Origin: Lethocerus indicus
Lineage: Eukaryota > Arthropoda > Insecta > Hemiptera > Belostomatidae
Reading direction: 5' to 3'
Length of the DNA: 64,000 nucleotides
Assembly (NCBI GenBank): GCA_019843655.1
Contig: JACDQD010000002.1
Span: forward strand, 12,423,154 to 12,487,153
A program made the translations under genes and the position numbers. The stretch's first letter is position 1; every line of letters starts with the position of its first letter. Below, in pieces: positions 19,377 through 33,800 of this stretch. Below the pieces are notes generated by a model. That model ran no database searches and had not been told where the DNA came from. It was given only the letters and a program-made list of their open reading frames with translations.

Positions 19377-20398
19377 TAGTGCCGCCGCTAACTCAATGGC
19401 GCGCCACAGCCCTGGACAATGCTCCCCCCAAACTGGTTTCCTCGGGGAACGGCTACAAGTCAACACAGACTAGAGGATAATACAAGCTGAAAATACAACC
19501 CAAACCATTAATTCAATACAAAGTCTTGCTATCAAATTTAATTTTGTGAATCCCAAATACATTTTTCGTATTTCACGAGTTGAGAACATGAAATAGAAGT
19601 TTGCGCCGATTTATTATACATAAAAAATTTAAATTATTATATATAAATAAGTAGTTCAACAGCAATGTTAATTGTGACCAATCATTTCTTCGGATGCCTC
19701 ACCTGGTATTCCTAATGATTTTTCCGCTTAAATTTCATTGTTATCAGCCTTTTATCCAGTGAACAACCAGAACATTTGAGCTTCTAGAGAAGGTCTGGTG
19801 TATGGGTGGATGTAAAGGAGTGGCTTTGGAGTTGTCCATTACCATGGCAAGCGACCGGGAGACCCTGAACGACCTCCTTTTATGGACCGTGGTAGCGAGA
19901 CTTTTTTAAATACAGTAGTTTTTGTATGTATTTAAAAACGCTGTATTTCTTAAAAGAGAATTAAACGAGTAAATAAGTTATATTCGTAAGAATACAACAC
20001 TAATGAAAATTATGATAATATTCCCTGTTTTTGGTTATTAAAATAACCAGAATTTATATATCTTTACTCATTTGTACATCATTGTGAAATAAAAAGTAAC
20101 GTCGTAATAAATGTTTTCAAATATTTCCACCATGACGCATCTCAAGTAGTGTCACAGTGGCACCCAGCACAATGCCCTAGTACACTCTGTATGGAAGATC
20201 GTTATTTTGCCGGTAAAGGAGCGGGAGTCTCAAACCAGAATTATTTTTTATTTCGATCGTGTTCCCGGACGAGAGGCAACAAGACGGATTCAGTGAAGGC
20301 CCTTCGGTTGTCGTGAGGGCCAAAAAGTAGGGAACCGGTGAAAGAGAAGGCCCTGCTAGTGGCCCAGATCCGCATGCCGGGGCCTCAGCCCCTCAGCC

Positions 20399-20460
20399 GC
20401 ACGCACGCACGCAGGCAGGCAGGCAGGCAGGCACGTAGGCGCGCAGACGCACACGTGCAC
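20399..20460 (+). repeat. Tetranucleotide repeat (ACGC)n then (AGGC)n
   Basis: ACGC units switch to five or so AGGC units and then degrade into CACG and CGCA units. It lies in a GC-rich block (about 20,270-20,800). Confidence 0.9.
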
Positions 20461-23400
20461 ACTGACTAGGTTGCTGCCGGCAAGTATACCCCCTCTAATC
20501 ACAAGCTTGCAATAGTAGGGACACGGGCGCAGGTCGCCGACGCTAATTACACTCCTCTGGCCAGTTTTAACGTCGCCGACGCCGCCGCTCCTTTCTATAA
20601 TTGTAAGTTCCCCTTTGGTTCTACCCCGGGGCGGGGGAAGGAGCAGACAGGTTTCTCCGTTCGGTTTCTTCTTACTTCCTTCTTTTTTATGTATACACTT
20701 TCATATCCTCCCGACTTCTTGTGCCGATCTTTCCCTTACGACTTTTACTGTCACCTGTCGGCCCTCGGGGGAGGTCTCGACGGGTCTCTCCGGCCTCTCT
20801 AAATTGGAGGGTTTCGTACAAAAAACGGAATGGCTTATGTGCGGAGGACAAAGACAGAGATGTTAACAAAAGCAAGAAGCATTAGTGACCGTGTTATGCT
20901 ATGGGCGTGTGTTTGCAATTGTCACATTCCATTTAACATGAACTTGACTCTAGTCATCGGGGAAACCCTTGCGTATAATCAACAGTCAATATTAGCGCTC
21001 TAATTTCGGTAATTATTATTTATTTAATATTAATTTGTATTTAAATCCCCTCTCTGTGGTGGAGGCCTAGTTTAAAACCAGACATACAAGGTAAATGCAA
21101 CAAATTGCAAAATGAAAAGAAAAATAAATAAAAATGCGTTAAAAGCAAATAATTCTGGATTGTCATCATTACAGAACATTTATCGCCTGGCGCTGGCCTC
21201 TTTCATCACTTCTTATGGTTTTTTACTTTTTTTTTTCTTTTGAAAATCCTCGTTTACTTATGATTTCCAATTATTCTGAAACGGGGGAGGCGACTGTCCG
21301 GGGTGTCGTAGAGGTCCGAGGTTGATTTAATTCAGTCGGTTGGGAAACGCGGCCTGTTCCTTGTTCTGGTATCTGTGGAGGCATTAGTGATGCGGCTGTC
21401 GGCAGAAGGCCGGTCCATTAGCGGGCCGGGTTTACTTAATCCATTGTGGAGGCCCTGGCGCCGCCCTCCTCCCTCTAATTACGAGGGCCGACCAGCCCTC
21501 CACGCCCTTGCATGACCCGCACTATATCCCACACAAAAATCTTCCCACAGTCTCTCGACCGGCCAAAAAATACCCGCTGTTTGCACCCGAGAAGGCTAAT
21601 GTAGGATTGTATGTAAACGTACACGATTTCTATCTACGCGCGGAGATACTAGGCCACGACGGGCTAATGTCATTGAGACCGGCCTCTAGGACTCAATTCA
21701 AATTCTACTATGTATTCTTCAAGAATCGGAAATTTGAATATGATTTTGCATTCCTCTAGGTTTTCAAGAGCGGGGCATACTATTTCTCTAAGAGGGCTCA
21801 ATCTACCCCCGAAACAAACAATGCCTAAACTCCCACATGCGGATATTTCAAGCCATTGAGTACCGCGTCACCGGATATTAATCATTCGATACCCGTATGT
21901 TCGTTTCATTTGGAAATTTATTAATAAATGGGACTGAAGTCTTTGGATATATATTTCCTATCCTAGTGGTAGATTAACGGCAAAAACCCGGAACTAATAA
22001 ACGTAACTAATAATTAAAAATGGAAATTAGAGTCTAACTATTGTAAGAACGATAAATGTTACTCTTTTAATTACGCTTCCCGTACAAGCTGTAAATTTAC
22101 ATTACCCGAAGCGTATAAAATCATTACAGGAAAATTGGTAGCCGGCGAGAATCACTCTCTATAATGACCAAGCTTTACTAGATTAAACTCGATTTATGAC
22201 TTCTTTTAGAGGAAATAAGGCGAGAAAGGCCGGCTTTGTTCTCCGGGTTAAAGATAATAAGAGCGGCGGCTATCGATTCCGGCGGTGGAGGCACGCGAGG
22301 CCCGAACCGACCGGCTCGAAGAGTTCGCAGCAAAAATGCGGTATTTCTGGGGCCAACCAAACTGTGGCGATTGGCAGTTTGAAATTCAGTTTAACTGTGA
22401 GTGCCAGCGGCTGTGAGCCTGGACGGGGGGGCGGGGGTCAGGTCCAGGCGCCAACCCCCACGGGCCACTGATTACCGTCATTATACTCCAACCGGGAAAG
22501 AGCCACAAAGAACTACACATAGTGTTAAAGTATAATTGTTAGTTTTGTGCCGAACACAGAAGGCCGCCGCCGACGCCGCTGGGCCTTAAGGTTTTTTACG
22601 GGGTTCCGATGCATCCCTTTTTTCCCGCCCTATCGATTCATGGACTGGGTACAAGCTTCTGGCGCCTGCCGCCCAGCCAGTCCATCTTTCTGACACAATA
22701 TATATATATATATATCGTAAGCGACAAATATAACTCCCATATATAAGCCGTAACTTTTTCTGTGGAATCATATTCCAGTAAATCGAATTATTGTTCGCGA
22801 AGAAGCGTGCTGGAATCGATCTAACTTTACAGTAAAACATTTTTGATCTCTAGAACACTATTTTATGTAAACGGTTGTGACTGTATAAACAACAAACGGT
22901 TAGCCGACCAAAATCATTACGGTAAAGGGCACGAAACCTTGTATATAATTGTTACGGTAAGGCAACTATTGACACACGGATCTTGGAGCTGCGACTGCTC
23001 GTAGGGTGACGGCTTCTCATGAAAGTAATGGAAAGATGATATAACGACCGACCCGAGGGTAGCTATTATTCGGAGGGTGGCCCGATAAGGAAGGCCGGGA
23101 CAGAATGATCGGTCGAGCCGAAGACGTTGTTAGTCCGCAGGGCCCACGGAGATGCTATACGTATTTCAACGCTCGTTGTTCCGCTTGCAGCCGAAACATT
23201 TACTTCGGTCCGAACATTTTTTCTCAGCGGGTAATTACGGCTCCTCCAAAAAACTGACTCTCGCTGCCCTTCGCAGTACCTCGAGTAAAAAGCAAAAATA
23301 TAACGAGGCGTAGGTATTTGGGCTGCGGGGTGGGTAGTGGGGGAGCGGGCCCACCCTGCAATTTATATCCCCTATAAATCTTGTTAGCTCGTAGTTATTA

Positions 23401-26400
23401 CGCGGTTGTATTTTCGCGACAGGCAATGGGGCCCCGTGATTAAAGCAGGGCCCGAGTGGCCCGCGGCCAAGACCTCTAGGGCCTCCGGCGTCAATGGAAA
23501 CAGATGCTAATATTTAGTGGCCCGTTGACGATCTGGGCCACACACACAGTAGCACCTCCCCCCTTCCCCCCCAATTCTCTTAATATTCCAACACTTAAAT
23601 CTGTAGAAATTATCAGCTAAAATCAGAAGCATTTTGGCTAATGGTTCATAGACCGATCTTAAAGAGTACATCATCTTTTACAAATTTGTGGCAAATATAT
23701 TCTTGGTTAGAGTGTTGATCGCATTGTGAGAGGATGTGTGTGTGTCGGTGGTGGGCGGTGTAGGCCGGCGCCGGGGGCTCTCTCAAGAAGACACCGACCT
23801 GATGACCGCCATTACCGTTTGTTATTATTACTATGACCATTAGGCGGCTGGCATTAGGCATCGGTATACGAGCCGCCCCGCTCCGGGACCTTCATTAATT
23901 TCATCCCATTTAGTAAGTAGTAACCGCGGCCCGCTCCGACCACGCTAACTCACTCCGGCCAAGATGACATTCATTTCTACGCAGTTAGTGCCACCGGAAG
24001 AGTTATGAAGAAGAGTCAAATAAAGTCATTCGAAGTTGTAAAGGTGATGAACCAGCATAGAAAATTCTTTAAAGTAGTCGCTGGAAGGTAGAATAGACTC
24101 CAGGATGTTCCACTCGTATTCTTCTCTTCAGTCGCATACAATTTTCCGAGTACATTACTTGACCTATCGTCTTTATTCATTTGGTCATTGGTTAGCGGTC
24201 GAGTTTATCTCGTGTGTCCAATCCGTAACCAATCCGGATTAGTGCTGGTCTCAAAAGCACTATATGAGGTAAAAGTTCGCCGCAAACGAATGCTCGGCAT
24301 TCTTAAATATGGACTAACGTAAGACATTAAATGGAGAAATATAATGCCCCACCTTTATGTATTATAACCGAAAAGACTTGGCATAACATAGCGTCTGGTG
24401 CGTGGTTTTATTGTAGCCCGACGTTGAAGCAATTTTAAGTTGAATAATGGTAATTAATTCTTCGGGAGATAGGGGCAAAAATAAAATTTCTCGCGTTCTT
24501 CAAAATATACTGACTGTATACGATGGAATAAGAAACAGGAGAAGGAAAAAGAATGGAAGCGTAATTTACGATGGGTCCCGGGCTAAACTTCGGTTGTGGA
24601 ACCGCGCCCACCACCTGTTGTTCACGAGGACCGACTAGTTAGTCTAATGCCATTTCCATATCAAATCCAATTAGGGCCGACTAGGTGTGCCACCATGTTA
24701 CTCTCAATTTTAAATGGCGTATCCCTCATTTTTCATTCCCGGCCATATTCCCCCATTCGTTCCGCGCAATTAAATTTCCACATATTAACGACCTCTCGGT
24801 ATATTTATCGATTCCCCGATACACGGTGGATATCGAAATATATAAAGCCAAAAATAATGAGACGGAATTTAACAGGAATTCTTTGCGGGTCTATTAATAA
24901 TCATTGAAACCGTCATTCGAGTAATATATTAAATAAGAATTAAAACACCAAATGAGACAGAGCAAAAAAAAGCACGTTATCAAACAGGAATGAAATGAAA
25001 AGAAACGTATTCGGACGCGAGAGGAAAGAAGCAAATTAAATAAATATACTGGCTACTATCTAAGCGACGCTGGATTGGCAGAAGACGGAATTTGTCGAGT
25101 TATGAGGATCTAGATTAGCTGAAAACCTGCTTTCAACTGACACCTATATTAGCAAGTTAAATTGGGCCCAATATATACGAGGGCATTACTCAAACCTCAG
25201 TTTATCATTGAATGCCGCATTCATTTTGTGAAAGTCGGATCCAGTCCGAATAATATACATACAGAATATCCCCGATTTCGAAATACTTACAAAAATGTCC
25301 AGCCGTATTATGTATTATGTATACTGTAATTTTTTGAGTCGACCACGCATGTAAAATAAGACTGTAGATCATTCGATATGTCAATTTAAATTCTGCTGTG
25401 CTTACAGTTACAAGTAAAAATAATTCCGCCTGGTATAAGACATAAAATGAAGAAGGTAAGAAATTATTTATTGACAGACATGGAGGTAATTGAATGCTTC
25501 AAATTATCTTATTAATAATTACGTTCTCATAAATAACGTTATAAGTCAGTAACACTTCATGAAGGTACTACCCTAGGCGTCTCCCTCTATACAGTGTATA
25601 ATTCCGATATCTCATCTCGTCCCACGCTCCTGGGACGACCAAAAGATATTGATTCACCGTCTCTTATTAGGAAAAATGGAGCATTAAAATAAATTAACTC
25701 GGTCAAAAGTGCGCTGAGGCTATCCACGATTTATGTTAGTCAACACTCACAGAACCATTCATTTAAGTAATTTGTTTTGGTCGGTTTGGAATATTATGGA
25801 TTATGATGCTAAATTGGCAAATGTGCAAAAATACTGACCCAGCTTAAAGATAAATATTTGAGTCATCGTGAATTAACTTGGTATCACTAAATCAGTTATT
25901 AAATCGAACGTGCATTACATTTATGGCTATATATATGCAGCCAACAATGTAAGTGAGTGAGGAAACAAAAATAATTTTACCAGATGAATACATTGTTATT
26001 TTCCTGGCATTTTCTGGTGGCCTGAGTTTTGGTGTATAATTGCCCAGTCGGACACCCTCGGAAACTATCCAGTTAAGCCAATGCGATAGCATCTCTCCCC
26101 CGTTCTGGTCCCTTGAGAATCTTCACCTTCTTTGATTTTGTCGGCTCGTTGACTTAGCGTTAAAATGGGAACAGAAAAATAAAATATACCTGACTAGATT
26201 ACATTTGAAATATTTCAAGGGATCGGCAAAAATATCTCAAACCGCTAGATCGCCCAATCTCCCAATCTGCATTTCATTAGGCCGCACACTGTAATTAGGC
26301 GTTGATGAATTATCTTATCTTTTTCATAAAACATATTTCAGTACTCAGACGTCGAAATGAAGGGATAATCGTTAAAATAGTTATTAGAGAGGGCCACATT

Positions 26401-27960
26401 ACGGATTAATATCACCGGTGTGATTTTCCTCTCTTTTGTTTGATGTTGGGCTACATTGTATAATTCAAACTTTTGCTCAATCCTCTTCGTCTCATTTTAA
26501 ATAAGTGATTTTCCCTGTTCGGTTTCTAACGAAACGAATGTCAAACACGTTAAGATCATCACTCCCTCGATCTTCTGTTTCCACACGCAGTTTCAGTACT
26601 TCAAAGTAAACGTGCAGAGGGGGCGCTCGATCGACGACCGAGATTCCCAGGACACGAGGTTACCGATAAACACGAAGTCCGACCGGTTATTCTAAGCAAC
26701 TTTCGGGAAATTAGTTGATATGCAAATTTTAGCGGAACAAGAGCGGAAAAAATGTAAGCGGCTGGGAGGAGACTGCAGGCGCGAAATTTCCAATACTGTT
26801 CTTTCCGTGGTGTCCGTTCGTCCACGTGGGAATAGTCGCGGGTTCAATTAAAATTTTTCCAAAACTCTTAAATTCAATCCGGCAGTAATTGCACCGGCGG
26901 TATCCGCGCCTAATTGGCGGCTGTAAACGGGGCGCCGGCCAACTAATGGCCAATCAGCCACTTCAGCTATGCCTCCGATGCCGGTTATATGTCTTTCGAA
27001 CACGATGTTGTATTAGAGCCGGAATAAACCTGGAATTATTTTGTACCCACCCGCCTACCGGTTGTCCCGCTTTAGGTCATTAACCGAAGAGGAATTCAAT
27101 GTATAAATGTTTGTAAACCATTTTCAGACGTTACCCTATGATTTAATACATTTTTGCAAGATTAAATCAGTTCCGAGAGATTTTCTGATTGCTATGTAGT
27201 TGGATACAAAATTGTATAATTAGAACGTATTTTTAATGTACCAAATAAATATACTTTGTTAGAAACACTTCTAAATTGAAGGAATCAATACTAACAGAAC
27301 CGAGTATAATATTCGTTAAATTTCATTCTATATTTGTATCTTGTACTATATATAACATTCTATTCGTAGGTTTATTTATGAAAAAATTATTATTCTTATG
27401 TCTCCTTTTTTTGTAGAACTTTTCACAGATTCAAAAGGAAAGTGTTGGCTCCATCCATGACAGACAAAGGCTACTTTTGGATAGTCAGAACACGCAATCT
27501 TCGGTGTTGGTTTTATGGAATCTTTTTTGTAAAGACCCGGTCGAACATAAAGCGATGGGAGCGTTTGCCCTACGGGTCCACGAATTCCGGTAGGCGCATC
27601 CCGAAAACATTTATACGCCTAATTAATGATTAATTCAAAAGGTAGAGAGTATTTATGGAGCCGGGGCCGAGCTCCGGGCGCTCTCCCACAACATTTTTTC
27701 CCTTCGGTGAACTCGAGATCCGGCGCTCTCCCCAGGGCTAGATATCTTTCCTGCTGGGGGTTTGGCGCAAAGTTTTTTCTGAAAAAATATAATTTATGCC
27801 CCCGCCGCCCGGTAATTATACGTTGGCGGGTTAGCCTCGTACCACACACACGGTAGTCGTCTCTCTCTCCCCGCCTTCGCCCCGTTCGCCCTTTATCTTG
27901 CCCGGTGACTAGGCCCATAAACACATCGGGCATGCCCCTCCCTCCCACGCCGGTCACTTA
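20461..27960. other. Noncoding DNA, GC-rich blocks alternating with AT-rich DNA
   Basis: No supported gene. GC-richer blocks are visible at roughly 20,480-20,850, 21,270-21,520, 22,200-22,680, 23,040-23,570, 26,880-27,080 and 27,640-27,960, separated by AT-rich DNA. The block 27,650-27,740 has the phrase GGCGCTCTCCC twice, about 45 bp apart. This spacing is what a developmental regulatory landscape may look like, but conservation data would be needed. Confidence 0.5.
22698..22715 (+). repeat. Short (TA)n tract
   Basis: About 18 bp of alternating TA. Confidence 0.85.
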
Positions 27961-30540
27961 CTAGACGGCTACATTTCATTGATCTCCGACCTTCTGCACC
28001 TGATTAATACCGCATCGGTGTCGCCCTTTCTATTTCGCTTTCCGAGTCTATCACAGAACTTGACCGCATCCCGATCGAAGTTCCCGGCAGCTATGTCGCA
28101 AACTATAATACAAGTATTCTTTATAACAATAGACCATTGCATTAACAGATCAGCATAATAACTTGTTTGCACTGTTATTTTAGAATAAGAAGATATCTTT
28201 TCACCTTAACAGTGGATTCGGTCTTCTCCTTCGGTAACCGACATGCCCAAATCTCTCACTAATTTACTGGCGGAACGCTACTCCCTATGCGTTAATAAAG
28301 TGTCTCTACTTATCCGGATATGTTTCTTCTGGTGGTGAAATCGTAAAAATAGATTATTAAAAGCTATCGGGGATTGATGAACCTAAATCCCAGTGCATAT
28401 AAATATTAAAATAAAGTGTGTAATATATAAATAAATTACAATTCTTAAACAATTGATTGCTTTTTGGTTATTGTGCATGTGTAGTGAAATCTACATTGAA
28501 TAAGAATAATATTGTTAGAACAATTAAATTCTAGTAAACGATTAAAAACTAATGGTAAAAATTAATATCGGATAACAACATAAATACTACTTTTACATGT
28601 CCTATGCGAATTTTATTTATGGGTTAAACATAGAAATATAGGAAATAATGAATAAAATATCGTATTTAGGAAATGTAGTATGTCCTAACAACAATTTAAA
28701 ATATCATGAAGCTACATATATATAATATGAAATATATACTGCCGCTGGAATTATGGTAGAATTCCATGAAAGACACTTGTTTTTTCAATTAATTAAATGA
28801 TTTACATACATATTAATTCAACTATTATTTAATTTTTTTACAGAGTCTTCTCTCATTTGTAATTAACTCATTTGTTTTTATTGGACCTACGTTTATAATA
28901 GGTTGACCAATTTTTCAATTTCATAAAATCAGTTTCATGATATTATTTGTAAAGGCTGCAGTTTTTTTCAAAAAGATCTATTTTCAGTGTGATACAGTTC
29001 TGTTCAAGGCAAAATTCGAAATGTACGTCAAATTTCTTTATAAATTTGAATTATTATTCCTCAACTATGTAATTAGTTATCTGAAATTTGTTCAACGGTT
29101 TCACTCCATGTCTTGGATACCGGGATGCACTTTTTAAACTCCACTTCCTGTGCTTTTCATTATAATAAATTATATTTTCTTTTTTTCATCGGCTATTTCT
29201 TACCTTAGTTTTGCATTCCATAATAAGCCTAGAGTTCAATTCTACAGCAATTAAACACATGCATGTATAAAATATGGTAATCGAATAATATTACGTTCCA
29301 AATATTTATTATATTTCTGTTCAATCACTATACCATTCGCATATACGGATATGCCGATCGCATTATGTTATTAAATTAACATAATGATAAATGTAATCTG
29401 CTGAGGATCTCAAGGAGGTCCGTAGAGAACATTTAGTCGAATGTTACTATTAATCGGAATAATATTACTGGCGAGTAAATATTTATAAGAACCTTAAAGG
29501 GAAACCTAAATAAGGGACAATATGAATACTATATTTAACAATGAAAGGAGTGGCATATTCGAAATAAACAACTTAGCATAATTTTCTCTTTACCGCACGA
29601 ATTTTTTAACAGCCAAATAAAACATTACTCAGTGAGTTATTCGCAACAGTTCTGCGCCAAATTCACAAAAAGAATCACTTATCCTGAAAGTTATGTATCA
29701 ATTCTTACAGTGATTAATTATACTGACTACACGGAAATTGCGATGGTCACTAGAAAAACGTGCAGTTGATTATAGGACATTACATGAATAGTTGTGTAAT
29801 GAAAGAGGAACATTTTTTACATTACGTGTATTTTTATAGTACCTTCACAGTTGAGGTTCCTACTTCACATAATTTATGGGATAGGTTAGCTCGCTACAAA
29901 TGAACGGGACAATGGCGGGACTCCGCTTGGAGGATTTCACGTGGAATAAACGGTATTGAAATATATCGGCTAAAACGACGGTTAACGAAATTTTGCGAGC
30001 GCCGTTTTTATCCGATTCTAAAATAACCGGTTATAAATGTCCCTTTCGCGTGCCGACGGCGTCTCGGGCGAACGGCGGCGATAAGCCGAAATTAACGCGG
30101 TTTGTTAGGGGGAAATTTTATCTGGGCTGATACTCTAAAATTCGTGTCTTACCGAGGCTCTCGGCGGCGCCTGACGTACCCGGCCAGCGGACAAAATGGC
30201 GGCCGGCCGGAAATTCGGTTTCCCCGGGAAACGGGAACTGGCCGTAGGAAGCCTCTTCGGAGGACGGGGCCAAAGCGGAGTAGAACGCGGAGACCGGCAC
30301 ATGTTAGGCGTCTGAGATCACGGAGTAAACTGAGTTAAAACGTAATTTTCAAACTTTAACAACCGCGTCTTTTTCTACGGTAATTTTATTTTCAAAAATT
30401 ACACAGCCCGGCCGGCCGTTATTATTATAATCTGAGTTTAATATCGAATTATCTGTGGGAGCGCTCGTTTGGGGCCGTGCACGGAGAGCGGGGCCCCGGC
30501 CGGCTCTCGGGGCCCCCCTATTAGAGGATAATTTCATACG
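27961..30540. other. Noncoding DNA, AT-rich then GC-rich
   Basis: Positions 28,360-29,880 form one of the most AT-rich stretches and include a 10-bp stem with a 6-nt loop at 29,361-29,386. From about 29,880 the composition becomes GC-rich, with many CCGG and GGCC words and a YY1/Pho-type motif at 30,193-30,203. No gene is supported. Confidence 0.55.
30193..30203 (+). promoter_or_regulatory. YY1/Pho-type motif AAAATGGCGGC
   Basis: Exact match to AANATGGCGGC, followed directly by CGGCCGG within a GC-rich block. Function is inferred from the motif only. Confidence 0.35.
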
Positions 30541-30820
30541 GCGATTACTCGGCACCGCCGGGAGAGGGAGAGAGAAAGAGAATTAGGCGGCAGGCCAGAG
30601 CGAGCGAGAGAGAAGCAGCCCTGGTGGTAGTAGTGGTAGTGGTAGTGCGAGTGGTAGTGGTAGTGGTAGGGAGAAGAGGACTTGGCCGAGCCCCAGGCAT
30701 ACCCTCCTCAATAGCCAAAGCCATCCCACAGAACAATATCTGCACTGATATCGATACGGGTTGCCACTCTCTCTCTCTCTCCTCCTCCCTCCCTCCCTCC
30801 CTCCCTCACTCTCCACGCAC
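30541..30820. repeat. Cluster of simple repeats: GA, (GTAGTG)n and (CT)/(CCCT)n
   Basis: A short GAGA tract (30,560-30,615) is followed by GTA/GTG triplets (about 30,621-30,671) and, after 95 bp, a CT and CCTC tract (about 30,766-30,810). These create poly-Val and poly-Ser frames that are not genes. Confidence 0.85.
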
Positions 30821-33800
30821 ACACCTCCACACTGCCGACCACCGGAGATCCCCTTTGCCACTCTCAAATTAGGGCCATAAATTTGAAATAACGCATCCAC
30901 CTACGGTATTACGGCTTAATCCGCGTTGGAAATCTTCAAGTTCGGTACCCCCTTTCCATTCTAAAGCCGGCCTATCGTAAACTGTCCATTAAGCGAAGCG
31001 TTGGAAGTAATAATTCCCAGCTTGCCGGGTCCGTTATTATCTGTTCTAAATCCGTGTATTGTACAAATCTTACCATTAAGCTGTCTGTATTAAACACTGT
31101 AATTTCCATGTATGGTGACTTACCTTCATTTATTGAACACAAACTGAAACGTTGAAATGCCAAACGAGGTATTAAGCTTTGAAATAATAAGAGTAAAGTT
31201 GAGCTATATCAGCTTGTAATCCTATTTCTATCACATTTCTTGACTCGTTTCGGCTTCTCATAAATTAGCATTCTCTCATTACACCCCTATGATAAATTAA
31301 ACGCCATTAATAAATATTACAGAATATTAATTCCGATGGTTGGACGCCGAAGATGGTCTGACCCAAAATCGGACAACTTTTTAGTCACGACGTGAATTCG
31401 TCGAGTCCTATTAACATGTGGTTCAGTGGTTTCTAATTTCCATTTTGGCTTCGAGTTGGATAATTTAGACAGTTTTATTGATTAAATTTTTAAATAATGT
31501 TTTATTATGAGGTTACAAGGTAGAATAACCATCTTTCAAGGTCGCAAGGGTTATTTAAAGGCGAATATAGCTTTAAACTTGACATTCGGCGAACTGTTCT
31601 TTAAAATACGTATTAATAGACCTTTCTAATTCCGATGGCACTCGCATGGACTGCCTATTTGATTGAATCTCAATTAGATCCGTAAAATATCTCAAGGGAC
31701 AGAATATTAATTCTGCAATAGTACATAATCCATAGGCATTTGGCCAAGCAGATACTGCGTTAAAGCTTTTACCCACCCGGACTTCCAGACTTCCGGGGCG
31801 TCACCACCCTTCCGGCCGACATAAAATACGAATTTCCATAACAGACCTCTAGTTAGCCCTCGACCCCATATAAATAATTCAGAAGACTTTTCCTATTACC
31901 AAAAAAACAACAAATATGCCTCACTTAAATGATTATATTAAGAAATAAATCGTTTAAGGAATAAACTTACGAATAGTGCACCTGTCCTTTCACCACATTA
32001 ATAATAATTATACAGATAACAAGGAATAATTAAACAATCAAGATTATTTTCAACGCACTAAATGGGAGTAATGAGAAAATTATTTGCGCAAAAGACGACA
32101 GAATCTGTTTATTAGACCAGGGTAATAATAATGTATATTTTTATGTTTAAATACATAATAAAATTTGAAATCTTATAAATTACGAATTAATATGATACAT
32201 TACACTACAAAAACTATAGAACCCGGTTGCTATGTTTTTAAAATAGAAAAAAAATGCTTCCCTTAAAAGTAAAGACAAGATTAATTATCCCCAAGATTAC
32301 TATTCACAGTAGCTTCCGAACTAATATGTATGCTTATAGTAAAATAAACATAATATTTTTACAATAAATTCGGAAATAAATTGTCTTTATTTTATAATCG
32401 GGATATGCCAGCCAGATAATCTGTTTATTCACCTTTCGTAATTCATCACTTAATACAAATCGCGATTCCCCACTCGTTAGCGCAATTATAAATTGTTAAA
32501 TAGTTACCATTATTTTTCTTTTAATGATTTAATTATACCGCCATTAAACCGGATCCTTTTTTTGTGAACTAGATAACGCCCAGTAGCACCGAGTGCCAAG
32601 AGAATTATTATTCTATCATTCCTTGTGTCGGTTGAATGATAATAGAAACTAGATAAGTAGCCGAGGAGCCTTCATTTTCAGATGTTTTTTTTATTTTATT
32701 TCCAACTTTTTTTTTGCCTCTACCACCTCATTTCAGCCCATTAACATGCTGAACACAAGAAGCCTTTTCTGTCAATGTTAATGGTTTACACATCATCTTA
32801 TGTCTCTTTAGCTCATCGTATTAACTATTTAAATTGTCTATACGTTATTTCTAATTTTATTCCACGTGGTTACCACGCCAACAAGTGCCAACAGTATTTC
32901 TTTGTCAAACTCTTGTATAACATTGCGAATAAAGTATCAACTACGTAAAGGATCAAAGTTGATCCTTTACAAAGTAAATTAACATTAATCTTAGAGCCAA
33001 TTCATAATTGTTTAAACACTTTTTCTGCGGTATTTAGCGCATAAGATTGTAACGCACGATTCTTTTATGTAATACCGAAACCTTTGAGAATTTATATTTA
33101 GTTATTGTCATTTTTTATTTATATTTTACGTTTTCAAGACGCGAAGAACCCAGGCAGTATAAGAAATACCTACTTATATTTTGGCAATCGTGATTGATTT
33201 TCTATGCTATTTTAATTGACAGAAACATTAAAGTTGGTGTAAAACGCAAAGTAGAACTAAAAAAGTGAAAGTCTACACGCACCGATAGGGAAAAAGAAAA
33301 TATTTTGCATATTGCACGATCGCTGCGAAACGGCTCGAGATTATTCACTTCGCCTTCTAGTCTGTTGAAACTGGAATATGCGTGTAATTGCATTACCAAC
33401 GGGCGAGGAATAAGTGTTGACTCTGTTCCATATGGACTGTTGAAAAAAGTTTTAGATATTATTTTCTTTACACTCCGACCGACGGCGACAAAAGCAACGG
33501 TACAACTCGGAGAACGGCAGGTGGGATATTTGAATATTCAAGCCATATTGAAAAATAATGAGACGGGACATCGCCGAAACGGAATTAACATGGAGCATGC
33601 GTGAAGCGGTAGCAAGTCTGCATACATTAGATGTGTCATAACGAACATTCTTTTTCCAGTCTACCCGCTACTGTTCGGCTTATCTATATAGGATCACATC
33701 CTGATTATGCACGTTCCCTCGGAATTAAACTACATGGCAAAATCCCTTGTGCGTTTGTATTCTTAATATAGAAAGTTGACAAAGAAAAAAGAGCGCATTA

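Larger units (their letters stand above)
16536..20398. other. Noncoding DNA, largely AT-rich
   Basis: No supported gene. The segment 16,640-17,250 is very AT-rich. A 19-nt inverted repeat (GATTCAGTA, one base, TACTGAATC) lies at 17,999-18,017. A possible degenerate copy of the hammerhead-like repeat tail lies near 18,207-18,245 on the minus strand. A G-rich purine tract occupies 19,321-19,376. Confidence 0.55.

Noticed and set aside
19203..19466. Minus-strand frame with Leu/Pro-rich sequence
   Set aside because: Driven by the G-rich purine tract at 19,321-19,376.
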